A DNA stretch of 28,420 bases from UBA6049 sp965662345 (GTDB taxonomy: Bacteria; Bacteroidota; Bacteroidia; Flavobacteriales_G; Salibacteraceae): the NCBI GenBank assembly GCA_965662345.1, contig CBFIHE010000027.1, positions 1 through 28,420 on the forward strand, given 5' to 3'. Below, one piece after another: positions 17,742 to 25,271 of the stretch. Both the position numbers and the translations under genes were made by a program. Every line of letters starts with the position of its first letter. The stretch's first letter is position 1. The notes under the pieces are model-generated. The model made no database searches and was not told the DNA's origin. It saw only the letters and a program-made list of their open reading frames with translations.

Positions 17742-18335
17742 ATGAAAGATTTTTGGAACGAACGCTACGCGCAAAAAGAATATGCTTACGGAACTACTCC
17801 CAATGCTTTTTTTAAAGAGATTTTAGATAGCCTGCCCAAAGGATCAGTACTGCTACCAGCAGAAGGTGAGGGAAGAAATGCGGTTTATGCCGCCCAAACT
17901 GGTCATGCGGTGTTGGCTGTAGACATGAGTGAGTCAGGTAAAGAAAAAGCTATGCAAATAGCCAACCAAAACAATGTAAAGTTAGACTACATTGTATCTG
18001 ACTTGACATCCTATTCAACGAATAAATCCTTTGACACCATTGCATTAATTTATGCGCACTTCCCACCTGGAATAAGAAAGGGTATTCATCAAAGCCTAGC
18101 AGCACTATTAAAGCCAAAGGGTACATTAATTGTTGAAGCTTTTCATCCAAAACAACTGAACTTCACTTCAGGAGGTCCAAAGAAAGAGGCCATGCTTTAC
18201 CCTTTAGAGCTACTCCGGTCTGATTTTAATGGGTTAGAGGAAGTTTATGGCAAAGAACTCACCATCTTACTCGATGAAGGTGAACATCACCAAGGAGAAG
18301 CCGCAGTTTCTCGCTTTGTTGCCATTAAACCATAA
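17742..18335 (+). CDS. Class I SAM-dependent methyltransferase (TehB-like)
   Basis: A 197-residue methyltransferase from the ATG at 17742 (MKDFWNERYAQKEYAYGTTP); a TTG 21 bases earlier gives an unlikely extension. The opening FWNERY...YG..PN is typical of the TehB/thiopurine methyltransferase-like group. Motif I is VLLPAEGEGRNAVYAA, motif II ends AVDMSES, and the acidic motif FDTIALIYAHFPP precedes LKPKGTLIVEAF. The central sheet and the SAM site look complete. Substrate is unknown; tellurite, selenium or small thiols are family precedents only. It ends in a terminator shared with typA. Confidence 0.87.
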   Translation: MKDFWNERYAQKEYAYGTTPNAFFKEILDSLPKGSVLLPAEGEGRNAVYAAQTGHAVLAVDMSESGKEKAMQIANQNNVKLDYIVSDLTSYSTNKSFDTIALIYAHFPPGIRKGIHQSLAALLKPKGTLIVEAFHPKQLNFTSGGPKKEAMLYPLELLRSDFNGLEEVYGKELTILLDEGEHHQGEAAVSRFVAIKP

Positions 18336-18366
18336 AAAAAGGCAATCAAATGATTGCCTTCTATTT
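18334..18366. terminator. Bidirectional intrinsic terminator
   Basis: Stem GGCAATC / GATTGCC (18341-18358) with a four-base loop AAAT, an A-run on the left and a T-rich right side. It separates the convergent methyltransferase and typA genes. Confidence 0.88.
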
Positions 18367-18367
18367 T

Positions 18368-20179
18368 CTAGTTACTTAATGCTGCATTGGCTGCACGCTT
18401 TCGCTCGTGCTCCTTTAAGTGCGTCTTTCGCAAACGAATGTTCTTAGGGGTTACTTCAACCAACTCATCTCCTTGTATGTATTCTAGATTTTCCTCTAGT
18501 GAAAAAATTGTTGGCGGGGCAAGTTTCACTTTATCATCTGCACCAGAAGAACGCATATTGGTTAGTTTTTTGGTCTTAATTACATTAACAACCAAATCAC
18601 CTTCACGCGTATTCTCGCCAATAATCATACCTTCATAAACCTCATCACCTGGAGCTACAAAGAATTTTCCTCTGTCTTGCAGGTTGTTTAATGCATAAGC
18701 AATTGCGGTTCCTGTTTCGTGTGCAATAAGGGTACCAACCATTCTTCTAGGAATGTCTCCTTTAAGCGGCTCATATCGCTCAAATCGATGTGCCATAATT
18801 GCTTCACCTGCACTTAAGTTAAGCACTGCAGTGCGCAAACCCATTATGCCTCTGGAAGGAATATTAAACTCTAAATGCATTAAATCACCCTTGGGCTCCA
18901 TGGTTACCATCTCTCCCTTACGTTGATTTACAATCTCAATAATCTTTCCACTAGACTCTTCAGGAACATCTATTGTAAGAAGCTCTACAGGCTCTTGTTT
19001 AACCCCGTCTATTTCTTTGATTATTACTCTAGGTTGACCTACTTGCAATTCATACCCTTCTCTTCTCATAGTCTCAATGAGAACAGAAAGATGCATTACA
19101 CCTCTACCAAACACGATGTAGGAATCTGGAGATTCTGTTTCATCTATTCTAAGGGCTAAATTTTTCTCGGTTTCTTTAAATAAGCGGTCCCTTAGGTGTC
19201 GAGAAGTAACATAGTCTCCATCTTTTCCAAAGAAAGGTGAATTATTAACCGTGAATAACATACTCATGGTTGGCTCATCAATTGGTATAGCAGGAAGAGC
19301 TTCTGGACTCTCAAAGTCAGATATAGTATCGCCAATTTCAAAACCATCTATACCAGTAACTGCACAAAGGTCTCCAGCGGTTACTTGGTCAACTTTTCTT
19401 CTTCCCAAACCATCGAACGTGAAAAGCTCTTTTACGCGAGTCTTCACAACAGAACCATCTCTTTTGCATAAGCTAACGGGTTTACCAGCAATTATGGTAC
19501 CCCTCTGCACTCTTCCAATAGCTATTCTACCTACAAAGCTTGAGTAGTCAATGGATGTACATTGCAATTGAAGTGTTCCTTCACTTACTTTAGGCTCAGG
19601 AACGTATTCTAATACCATATCTAACAATGGTTCAATATTCTCTGTAGGCTTATTATGGTCTAAACTCATCCATCCGTTCTTCGCAGAACCATAAACCGTT
19701 GGAAAATCTAACTGTTCTTCTGTTGCATCTAGGTTAAACATGAGGTCAAACACCATCTCATGAACTTCATCTGGACGACAGTTCTCCTTGTCTACCTTAT
19801 TTACAACCACAATGGGCTTTTTACCCAATTCAATTGCTTTACCCAATACATAACGGGTTTGGGGCATCGGTCCTTCAAATGCATCAACTAAAAGCAAAAC
19901 ACCGTCTGCCATGTTAAGTACACGCTCAACTTCACCTCCAAAGTCAGCGTGACCAGGAGTGTCTATAATGTTGATTTTGGTGTCTTTGTAGATTACAGAA
20001 ACATTTTTAGATACAATGGTAATTCCGCGTTCCCGCTCTAAATCATTGTTATCAAGAATTAACTCACCTGTTTCTTGATTGTCTCTAAACAGTTGACAAT
20101 GATGTAAAATTTTGTCTACCAAGGTTGTTTTACCATGGTCTACGTGGGCGATAATAGCGATGTTTCTAAGTGCTTTCAT
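18368..20179 (-). CDS. typA: Translational GTPase TypA/BipA
   Basis: TypA/BipA, 603 residues, a ribosome-binding GTPase of the EF-G family involved in 50S assembly and stress or cold adaptation. G1 is AHVDHGKTTLVDK, G2 LERERGITIVSKN, G3 DTPGHADFGGEVERVLN and G4 VNKVDKENCRPDEV. EF-G-like domains II, III and V and the unique C-terminal domain with GALNNLQ-type wording (AYALNNLQDRGKFFV) follow. The ATG at 20179 (MKALRNIAIIAHVDHGK) is chosen: the in-frame TTG at 20200 lies inside the TACTTTTG promoter box. Monocistronic, converging on the methyltransferase. Confidence 0.97.
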   Translation of the reverse strand: MKALRNIAIIAHVDHGKTTLVDKILHHCQLFRDNQETGELILDNNDLERERGITIVSKNVSVIYKDTKINIIDTPGHADFGGEVERVLNMADGVLLLVDAFEGPMPQTRYVLGKAIELGKKPIVVVNKVDKENCRPDEVHEMVFDLMFNLDATEEQLDFPTVYGSAKNGWMSLDHNKPTENIEPLLDMVLEYVPEPKVSEGTLQLQCTSIDYSSFVGRIAIGRVQRGTIIAGKPVSLCKRDGSVVKTRVKELFTFDGLGRRKVDQVTAGDLCAVTGIDGFEIGDTISDFESPEALPAIPIDEPTMSMLFTVNNSPFFGKDGDYVTSRHLRDRLFKETEKNLALRIDETESPDSYIVFGRGVMHLSVLIETMRREGYELQVGQPRVIIKEIDGVKQEPVELLTIDVPEESSGKIIEIVNQRKGEMVTMEPKGDLMHLEFNIPSRGIMGLRTAVLNLSAGEAIMAHRFERYEPLKGDIPRRMVGTLIAHETGTAIAYALNNLQDRGKFFVAPGDEVYEGMIIGENTREGDLVVNVIKTKKLTNMRSSGADDKVKLAPPTIFSLEENLEYIQGDELVEVTPKNIRLRKTHLKEHERKRAANAALSN

Positions 20180-20197
20180 GCATTTGATTTGAGCGCG

Positions 20198-20205
20198 CAA
20201 AAGTA
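20198..20205 (-). promoter_or_regulatory. Promoter -7 box of typA
   Basis: Minus-strand TACTTTTG followed by CGCGC matches TAnnTTTG and lies 18 bases before the ATG at 20179. It excludes the longer TTG-started reading. A TTTG lies 15 bases further upstream, short of the usual -33 distance. Confidence 0.5.
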
Positions 20206-20849
20206 AGTCAAAAGCTTACGCAAATAACGCTACAGAAGTATTTAACATCATATTTTGACTGATTTTATCTAATTGAAAATCAAAATGATGACCCGCTATT
20301 TGATGTTCTCACATCTCAGCCCTAATGTAACCCATGAAAAGCCCATACCCATGTGAGAGTTACTTGTTAAATCACTGCCACGCAGCGAGCAATAGGTCTA
20401 ATAGTTAAGGCCATTGAAGGATCTTTAGAATTTGAATACAAGTTAAATGTGCGTGCATCTTAGTGCCTAGTCAGTAGAGACTTAATTAAATGTAGGATTC
20501 GGATAGAATTGATTTCGAATAGAACCAAAGTTCATTGCAAGCATCAGTAAAGTGTGGTTCATTACACTAACAGCTAACACCTCTGCCTTCAAAAGAGAAA
20601 TAGCTACTAGCCCTACTGCTATTTTCAACTGATATAGATTCTATGGTTTCAATTGTATTTTTTGAATAATGGTGTTGTTTATCTTAAGTACCCGTCTTTC
20701 TTCCAAAAGTTCACTCTAAAGAATATGATCACCTTTTTTGCCTTTGAACAACAAAGGAGTTAACACCAAGAGTCTATTATTCAACCACTTAAGAACGAAT
20801 GAATCTTTGGTGTTAAACTGATACGCGCTGTAAACGATAAGTAACTAGT
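20206..20849. other. Long gene-poor stretch
   Basis: About 640 bases with no gene I can support. On the minus strand 20482-20844 stays in one frame for 121 codons with only two internal TAG codons (20716, 20641), reading for example SFVLKWLNNRLLVLTPLLF. That may be an eroded gene, or chance. No tRNA, rRNA, insertion-sequence ends or repeat array was seen. Confidence 0.4.
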
Positions 20850-21001
20850 TGTTAAAAAACCTTAAAAATGGGGTAAAGTTGAATTAATGAGGCAACACAA
20901 TGGTACTTACGGGCGTTGTAATAGAACTCATTGGCTAAATGGGTTTTAGGGTTAGGTTTTTGGGTGAGAGGCGCATCAGACGATGTGCCTCTCGCTTTTT
21001 A
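20850..21001 (+). ncRNA. Candidate structured RNA ending in a strong terminator
   Basis: A long-range stem AAAAACCT (20855-20862) with AGGTTTTT (20954-20961), extended by TAAAA with TTTTA, encloses a hairpin AATGAG (20886-20891) with CTCATT (20927-20932) and an inner CAAC with GTTG. A rho-independent terminator follows at once. The plus strand has no reading frame here, so the terminator needs another transcript to end. A 6S-like or other small RNA, or a multi-copy intergenic element, would fit. No known family was recognised and no clear promoter was found, so the 5' end is a guess. Confidence 0.3.
20964..21001 (+). terminator. Strong intrinsic terminator with no gene upstream
   Basis: Fourteen-pair stem: arm 20964-20977 with arm 20982-20995, including G-T wobbles, a four-base loop AGAC and then TTTTT. 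The T-run is only on the right, so it ends a plus-strand transcript. The nearest plus-strand gene upstream is about 2.6 kb away across typA. Confidence 0.85.
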
Positions 21002-21027
21002 TAGCAACTTCAGTAATCAATACAAAA

Positions 21028-21060
21028 CAAAAAAGGCAATGAGTGTTCATTGCCTTTCGC
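21028..21060. terminator. Intrinsic terminator of the desaturase gene
   Basis: Stem GGCAATGA / TCATTGCC with loop GTGT (21034-21053), flanked by AAAAAA on the left. On the minus strand this gives a hairpin plus T-run just after the desaturase stop. It can also act weakly from the left. Confidence 0.85.
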
Positions 21061-21085
21061 TTTTCTAAATCTTATATACGCTCGG

Positions 21086-22177
21086 TCATATTCCCATGAA
21101 GCGTTCATCGCCCATATCTTTCAAGAAACCGTTATGTGAAGCCAAGGCTTCTTTGAAGGTAAGTTCTTGATATGGCTGTTCATATTCCTCTGCAGTTTCT
21201 TTTACTATATCTGCTAGTGCAGGGTAATGACAAGAACAAATAGCAGGAAAAAGGTGATGCTCAACCTGCTGATTCAACCCCCCTGTTAGAAAGGCAGCTA
21301 ACTTACTCTTAGTTGCAAAATTTACTGTAGTGCTGAGCTGATGCGTGTGAAAGGAGTCGCGGAGATTTCCGTTTTCATCAGGTTTATCAAAAGTAACCTG
21401 CTCCAATGCATGTGCTAACATAAATATACTTGCTAAGCAAAAACCAGAAACCCAATGCATTACTAAGAATCCACCTAGAATATGATACCAAGGAAGGTCT
21501 ATGAAGATAAATGGTACTGCTAGGTAGAGCGTATAATTCAAGAACTTATAAAAGAACAAATAGAAGTACTCTTTACGGGGATGGTCTTGACCGTTATAGT
21601 TGCCAACCTTGTTCTGGAAAAATTTGACGTAATCTTTTATAAATACCCAGGAAAGGGTTCCTAAACCGTAGAAAAAGTATGCATATATATATTGCCACTT
21701 GTGCACCTTAGCATACTTCGCATAGGGTGATATGCGTATCAATGGGAATGGTTCAATATCACCATCATAACCATCTACATTCGTATACGTATGATGAGCT
21801 ACATTATGCATTCGTTTCCACATGTAAGCGCTAGCTCCATTCAGGTTAAACGTGTGTGATAGCAAATCATTTACCCATTTCTTGCTACTATATGCACCGT
21901 GTATGGCATCATGCCCAATATTAACAGAAACCTGAGTTATGAAAAACCCGAGCCCTGCCCACAATGCGTATCGAACACCTACGGGAACCTCAGAAAACAT
22001 AACCGCAGCATAAAAAGCTACCCAGAGGGTGATATGAAAGACCGTTTTAAAAACCATAGCGGCATTCGCACCTTTTGCAATGCCCTTATCTTTGAAATAA
22101 GCGTTTACATTGGCGCGAAGTGCTTTGTTAAACTTACTCTGCTTAACTCTTGAAAATTGTGGTGTTTGAACTGTCAT
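21086..22177 (-). CDS. Membrane fatty-acid desaturase, front-end type without cytochrome b5
   Basis: A 363-residue integral membrane di-iron desaturase. The three histidine boxes are GHDAIHG (about 108-114), HNVAHH (about 143-148) and QQVEHHLFP (about 299-307). The Gln opening the third box marks the front-end/linoleoyl-CoA desaturase subgroup. Paired hydrophobic segments flank the boxes (VFHITLWVAFYAAVMF, YALWAGLGFFITQVSV, ILGGFLVMHWVSGFCLASIF). No fused cytochrome b5 domain is present, so electrons must come from a separate ferredoxin or similar donor. It probably adjusts membrane fluidity. Promoter TAAATTTG lies 19 bases upstream. The double-bond position cannot be read from sequence. Confidence 0.92.
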   Translation of the reverse strand: MTVQTPQFSRVKQSKFNKALRANVNAYFKDKGIAKGANAAMVFKTVFHITLWVAFYAAVMFSEVPVGVRYALWAGLGFFITQVSVNIGHDAIHGAYSSKKWVNDLLSHTFNLNGASAYMWKRMHNVAHHTYTNVDGYDGDIEPFPLIRISPYAKYAKVHKWQYIYAYFFYGLGTLSWVFIKDYVKFFQNKVGNYNGQDHPRKEYFYLFFYKFLNYTLYLAVPFIFIDLPWYHILGGFLVMHWVSGFCLASIFMLAHALEQVTFDKPDENGNLRDSFHTHQLSTTVNFATKSKLAAFLTGGLNQQVEHHLFPAICSCHYPALADIVKETAEEYEQPYQELTFKEALASHNGFLKDMGDERFMGI

Positions 22178-22196
22178 CTATAAGAATATGTTTGTG

Positions 22197-22204
22197 CAAA
22201 TTTA
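22197..22204 (-). promoter_or_regulatory. Promoter -7 box of the desaturase gene
   Basis: Minus-strand TAAATTTG matches TAnnTTTG and lies 19 bases before the ATG at 22177. A TTG (in GATTGGC) is 15 bases further upstream, a little close for a -33 element. Confidence 0.45.
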
Positions 22205-22292
22205 AACCTAAACAGTTGCCAATCAGATTAATTGTCTGTAAATAACAAAAAGGTAAAACTCAAAACCTCTGAATAAGGCTGATGCCGTACGT

Positions 22293-23267
22293 TTGAATAC
22301 TGTGAAAAAAGATACTGCATATAAACCCCACCCTTTGGTGTTTCATTCACATATTAACACCATTATTCCAAACAAGTTGCGGAAAATCAAGGAGCTTAGG
22401 TTTGAACGTGTTCGTATTTTCACTCCAGATGGAGACTTTATTGACTTAGACAGAGCGTTTCATGAAAACTCTAACAACAAAACTGCGGTTCTAATTCATG
22501 GTTTAGAAGGAAGTGCACAATCTGGATATATTAAGGGAATGGCCAATACCCTGCTAAAGAACAACTACAACGTTTGTGCAATTAATTTGAGAGGTTGCTC
22601 AGGAGAGGATAATTTAAAACTGGAGACCTACCACAGCGGAAAAATAAGTGATCTACATACAGTACTTCAGTATTTAAATCAGAACAATGAATCAATTGAC
22701 GTAGCCATTGGATATAGCTTGGGGGCTAACTTATTGTTGAGATATGCTGGTGGGCCAGAGTATTCAGAACCAATTCCTAAAAAAATTGTAGCCGTATCTG
22801 CTCCTGTTGATTTAGCTGGTTCTAGCGAAGTACTGAACCGATTTGAAAATCGCATCTATTTGTGGCACTTTCTGAGAAAGCTCAAGAATAAAGCTGTTCT
22901 AAAATTGAAAAAGTTTCCAGAGGCTAACCTCAATCAACAAAAGGTTTTGTCCTCTAGAAACTTCTATGAGTTCGATGATGCCTTTACTGCACCCGTAAAT
23001 GGTTTCAAGGGAGCTAGTGATTATTATAGAAATGCATCGGCTTTGCCATATCTAAAGAACATTACTGTTCCTACGCTCATAGTCAATGCTTTAGACGATA
23101 CATTTTTAAGCGACTCCTGCTACCCTAGCTCCCCTACCATTGGAAATAACCTCATCCAAACGCTTTATCCTAAGAAAGGCGGACATGTAGGATTTATAGA
23201 TCGGCTGCCCCTTTCTTCCACACAATGGCATGAGCGTAACATCATGAGTTTTCTGCAATTAGATTAG
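22293..23267 (+). CDS. YheT-like alpha/beta hydrolase
   Basis: A hydrolase of about 324 residues in the YheT/EMB8 family. The N-terminal YKPHPLVFHSHINTIIPNKL is the family opening. The oxyanion region is LIHGLEGSAQSGYIKGMA, the nucleophile elbow GYSLGANLLLRYAGG, the acid Asp sits in VNALDDTFLS and the catalytic His in KKGGHVGFID. Substrates are presumably small esters. The start is unusual: only TTG at 22293 or GTG at 22302 are in frame. An ATG at 22282 (MPYV, as in relatives that begin MP) is one base out of frame and meets TGA after four codons, so a small indel here is possible. The end overlaps the convergent small gene by four bases. Confidence 0.88.
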   Translation: MNTVKKDTAYKPHPLVFHSHINTIIPNKLRKIKELRFERVRIFTPDGDFIDLDRAFHENSNNKTAVLIHGLEGSAQSGYIKGMANTLLKNNYNVCAINLRGCSGEDNLKLETYHSGKISDLHTVLQYLNQNNESIDVAIGYSLGANLLLRYAGGPEYSEPIPKKIVAVSAPVDLAGSSEVLNRFENRIYLWHFLRKLKNKAVLKLKKFPEANLNQQKVLSSRNFYEFDDAFTAPVNGFKGASDYYRNASALPYLKNITVPTLIVNALDDTFLSDSCYPSSPTIGNNLIQTLYPKKGGHVGFIDRLPLSSTQWHERNIMSFLQLD

Positions 23268-23581
23268 TCTATACCCATCGAGAAACTTGAACCTGTGCTC
23301 TTATCTACTCCTACCAATATATAATCAGACTCGCCTAGTTTGTCTTGTGCAAAGAGCAAGTAGGTCTGTTCTTCTCTTTCAAATGCTCTAATGAAACGGA
23401 AATTTTTATTCATTTCAATCATTTCATTACGCACGTAATCTGGAGTTTCTTCTAATGCCTCACTATAAGTTAAAGTGTTCTCTGTATTTGCATTTGCAGA
23501 ATCTCCAGTAAATGGATTTCCTGCAAAAGTGCCTGTAAAGGTGGTCATCATTAGGGCTGTTAATACGATTAACGTTTACAT
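23264..23581 (-). pseudogene. Small secreted protein with TAA as second codon
   Basis: The frame from ATG 23581 reads M-stop-TLIVLTALMMTTFTGTFAGNP, a near-perfect signal peptide if codon 2 were AAA (Lys) instead of TAA. Downstream the frame is open to 23264 and encodes about 85 further residues, acidic and then beta-like (NFRFIRAFEREEQTYLLFAQ), ending SSFSMGID. Start at the internal ATG 23551 would give a 95-residue product lacking the charged n-region and most of the hydrophobic core, so export would probably fail. I do not recognise the family. It converges on the YheT-like gene with a four-base overlap. A fresh nonsense mutation or a base error is the likely cause. Confidence 0.65.
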
Positions 23582-23653
23582 AATTAATTCATTTAGCGAT
23601 TTGTACTTTGTTTAAAGTGTGACTCACTCATCACTCTTCTTGTTATCTCATAG

Positions 23654-23688
23654 GTACTATGCATTACATAGCTCTATGTCATAAGTAC
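23654..23688. repeat. Interrupted palindrome in the gap before the DUF3817 gene
   Basis: GTACTATG at the left and CAT-A-AGTAC at the right flank an inner ACATAG-CT-CTATGT, giving about 14 pairs over 35 bases. It lies in the 271-base gap between the small secreted gene and the DUF3817 gene, far from both starts. No T-run follows, so it is not an obvious terminator. It may be an operator or chance. Confidence 0.35.
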
Positions 23689-23827
23689 AGGAGCGGAAAT
23701 TCGATTGGGTTAAACGGTAAATATCAGGTACGTTAACATTCATTCACACCCAAAAGCCCATAAACAACTGTTTTTCAAACCCTAACACCTTCAATAAATC
23801 ACTGCAACTCTATCATCTTACAACTGT

Positions 23828-23835
23828 TATATTCG
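23828..23835 (+). promoter_or_regulatory. Possible -7 box of the DUF3817 gene
   Basis: TATATTCG differs from TAnnTTTG at one base and lies 17 bases before the ATG at 23853. Confidence 0.25.
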
Positions 23836-23852
23836 CAAGCAAGTACTGTATA

Positions 23853-24155
23853 ATGAAAAACGAAAAAGACTACAAGCAATTCAGAACCATTGGAATGATG
23901 GAGGGAATAAGCTTTTTGTCACTCCTTTTTGTGGCTATGCCACTAAAATACTTAGCCGGAATGCCGATGGCGGTCAAAGTGGTAGGTTGGGCACATGGAC
24001 TGCTTTTTGTGCTATACCTCTATTTTCTAATTCAGCTAGCCGTTAAGTTTAGATTGAGCTTTATTCAAGCAGCTTTTGGCTTCATGGCTGCAGTTCTTCC
24101 TTTTGGACCATTCTTGTACGATAGATACTTGATTAAAACGGTGAAGCCCCTCTAG
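23853..24155 (+). CDS. DUF3817 membrane protein
   Basis: A 100-residue inner-membrane protein of the DUF3817 family (YdzA-like). After a short charged start (MKNEKDYKQFRTIGMMEGIS) come three hydrophobic segments: FLSLLFVAMPLKYLAG, VVGWAHGLLFVLYLYFLIQL and FIQAAFGFMAAVLPFGPFLY. The motifs EG.S.L.L, W.HG..F..Y and P.GPF..D are the family signature. Function is unestablished. It runs toward rnpB, whose terminator hairpin overlaps the last codons. Confidence 0.9.
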   Translation: MKNEKDYKQFRTIGMMEGISFLSLLFVAMPLKYLAGMPMAVKVVGWAHGLLFVLYLYFLIQLAVKFRLSFIQAAFGFMAAVLPFGPFLYDRYLIKTVKPL

Positions 24156-24171
24156 TTTTCACTAGAGAGGC
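24146..24171. terminator. Terminator hairpin between the DUF3817 gene and rnpB
   Basis: Stem CTCTAGT (24150-24156) with ACTAGAG (24161-24167), loop TTTC, extended by GCC/GGC across one mismatch. It lies just beyond the rnpB 3' end and overlaps the DUF3817 stop. On minus it is followed, after several bases, by TTTT, so it more likely serves rnpB. Confidence 0.55.
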
Positions 24172-24177
24172 CTCATG

Positions 24178-24514
24178 TATGCAAGCAATAAGCCGGATTC
24201 TGTTTCCGCCAAAAAGCGAATGCTCATCATTTATCTACGCGGTCTACCCTCCTCGATTACGCGGACTACGTTCTAGCCGAGGTTTACATGACCTTTCAAC
24301 ACCGGAGGTTTACCTGGCCACGTTTGTCACCAAACATGCCGGTGAGCTCTTACCTCACCGTTTCACCCTTATTCCAGTTAAAACTGGAACGGTTTACTTT
24401 CTGTTGCACTTGCTGTAACCACCTAAGTGGATCCTGCCCTTAACAGGCAGCCGATTGTCCTATGTTGTCCGGACTTTCCTCCCCGTTAAACGGAGCGATG
24501 AGCTAGCTTGCAGC
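24178..24514 (-). ncRNA. rnpB: RNase P RNA, type A
   Basis: The catalytic RNA of ribonuclease P, which matures tRNA 5' ends, about 337 nt on the minus strand. Conserved parts in order are GGGGAGGAAAGTCCGG (CR I), CAAGTGCAACAGAAAGTAAACCG (split CR II/III), AGGGTGAAACGGTGAGGTAAG, TAGATAAATGAT (CR IV area) and ACAGAATCCGGCTTAT (CR V). P1 closes with TGCAAGC at the 5' end (24512-24506) against GCTTGCA at the 3' end (24186-24180). The layout follows the E. coli type A pattern. The ends are set from P1 and may be off by a few bases. It is divergent from the DUF2490 gene, which starts 40 bases away. Confidence 0.95.
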
Positions 24515-24554
24515 AGCAAATGTAGCTTAAATCACATTCATCTTTATAAACGTC

Positions 24555-25244
24555 ATGTATTTTGGGCGCGTGAAAACAGGACTATTTCTTTTTCAGTTTT
24601 TATTGCTCTCTTACCTCTCTATAGGCCAAGATACAAGGCAGCTTTGGTTAGATTTCAATCATGGTATATGGACTGGTTCTAGCTTAAGTATTCATCAAGA
24701 TCTAGGATTTAGGTGGGTTTCTACGGGTCAGTCTGATGTGTACCGCTATGTAGTGAGACAAGAATTGAGATTTCACCCTGGAACACGCCTGGAATTAAGA
24801 GGGGGTTTTGGATTATTCCGATGGCTGCTAAATGATGAGCAGAGGTTGAATGAGTTCAGGCCACATATTGGTATGGCTTTTAAAGGGTCCATATCAAATC
24901 GTGTTTCACATACCCAATTATTTAGAGCAGAGTTTAGGTACTTTGATGGAATCTCAAATAGGTTTCGTTTTAGGTATCAACCCAAATTCAATGTTTTAAT
25001 TGGTTCTAAAGATGCCAAGCACCCAATGAAATGGATGCTTCATCCAGAGTTTTTCTCATCTGTGAGTGAAAAAGATGTAACACTTATATCTGGTCTGCGA
25101 CTAAATGCTGGGCTTAGCTACGCTGCCAGCAAAAAGCTTCGATTGGAGTTTCACTTCATATATGAAACCTTTAGAACTAGTAGTGACTTCATATTCCCTT
25201 CTAACCACTTTATATTTAGGCCAAGGGTGTTCTGGAACTGGTAA
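24555..25244 (+). CDS. DUF2490 outer-membrane-like protein
   Basis: A 229-residue DUF2490 protein. Residues 8-24 form a signal peptide (TGLFLFQFLLLSYLSIGQ), with mature protein from about QDTRQLW. The rest is a run of alternating beta strands with aromatic girdles (FRFRYQPKFNVLIG, LRLEFHFIYETFR) closing on FRPRVFWNW, consistent with a small outer-membrane beta barrel. No function is established for the family. It is divergent from rnpB. dinB-like and flavodoxin-like genes follow on the same strand, the first after 27 bases. Confidence 0.85.
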   Translation: MYFGRVKTGLFLFQFLLLSYLSIGQDTRQLWLDFNHGIWTGSSLSIHQDLGFRWVSTGQSDVYRYVVRQELRFHPGTRLELRGGFGLFRWLLNDEQRLNEFRPHIGMAFKGSISNRVSHTQLFRAEFRYFDGISNRFRFRYQPKFNVLIGSKDAKHPMKWMLHPEFFSSVSEKDVTLISGLRLNAGLSYAASKKLRLEFHFIYETFRTSSDFIFPSNHFIFRPRVFWNW

Positions 25245-25260
25245 GTTCACTCTATTTTTA

Positions 25261-25268
25261 TACTTTTA
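25261..25268 (+). promoter_or_regulatory. Possible -7 box of the DinB-like gene
   Basis: TACTTTTA differs from TAnnTTTG at the last base and ends three bases before the ATG at 25272. If used, transcription would start at or inside the start codon, again suggesting a leaderless message. Confidence 0.2.
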
Positions 25269-25271
25269 AGT

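Noticed and set aside
20180..20200. Longer typA start at TTG 20200
   Set aside because: It falls inside the TACTTTTG promoter box, and ATG 20179 gives the standard TypA N-terminus.
20815..20855. A stretch resembling 16S rRNA around GCTGTAAACGAT
   Set aside because: Similarity covers only about 15-25 bases and the flanks do not continue as rRNA, so I regard it as chance.
24179..24682. Open frames of 79 and 75 codons on the plus strand
   Set aside because: They lie wholly or partly in the complement of RNase P RNA and have no protein-like signature.
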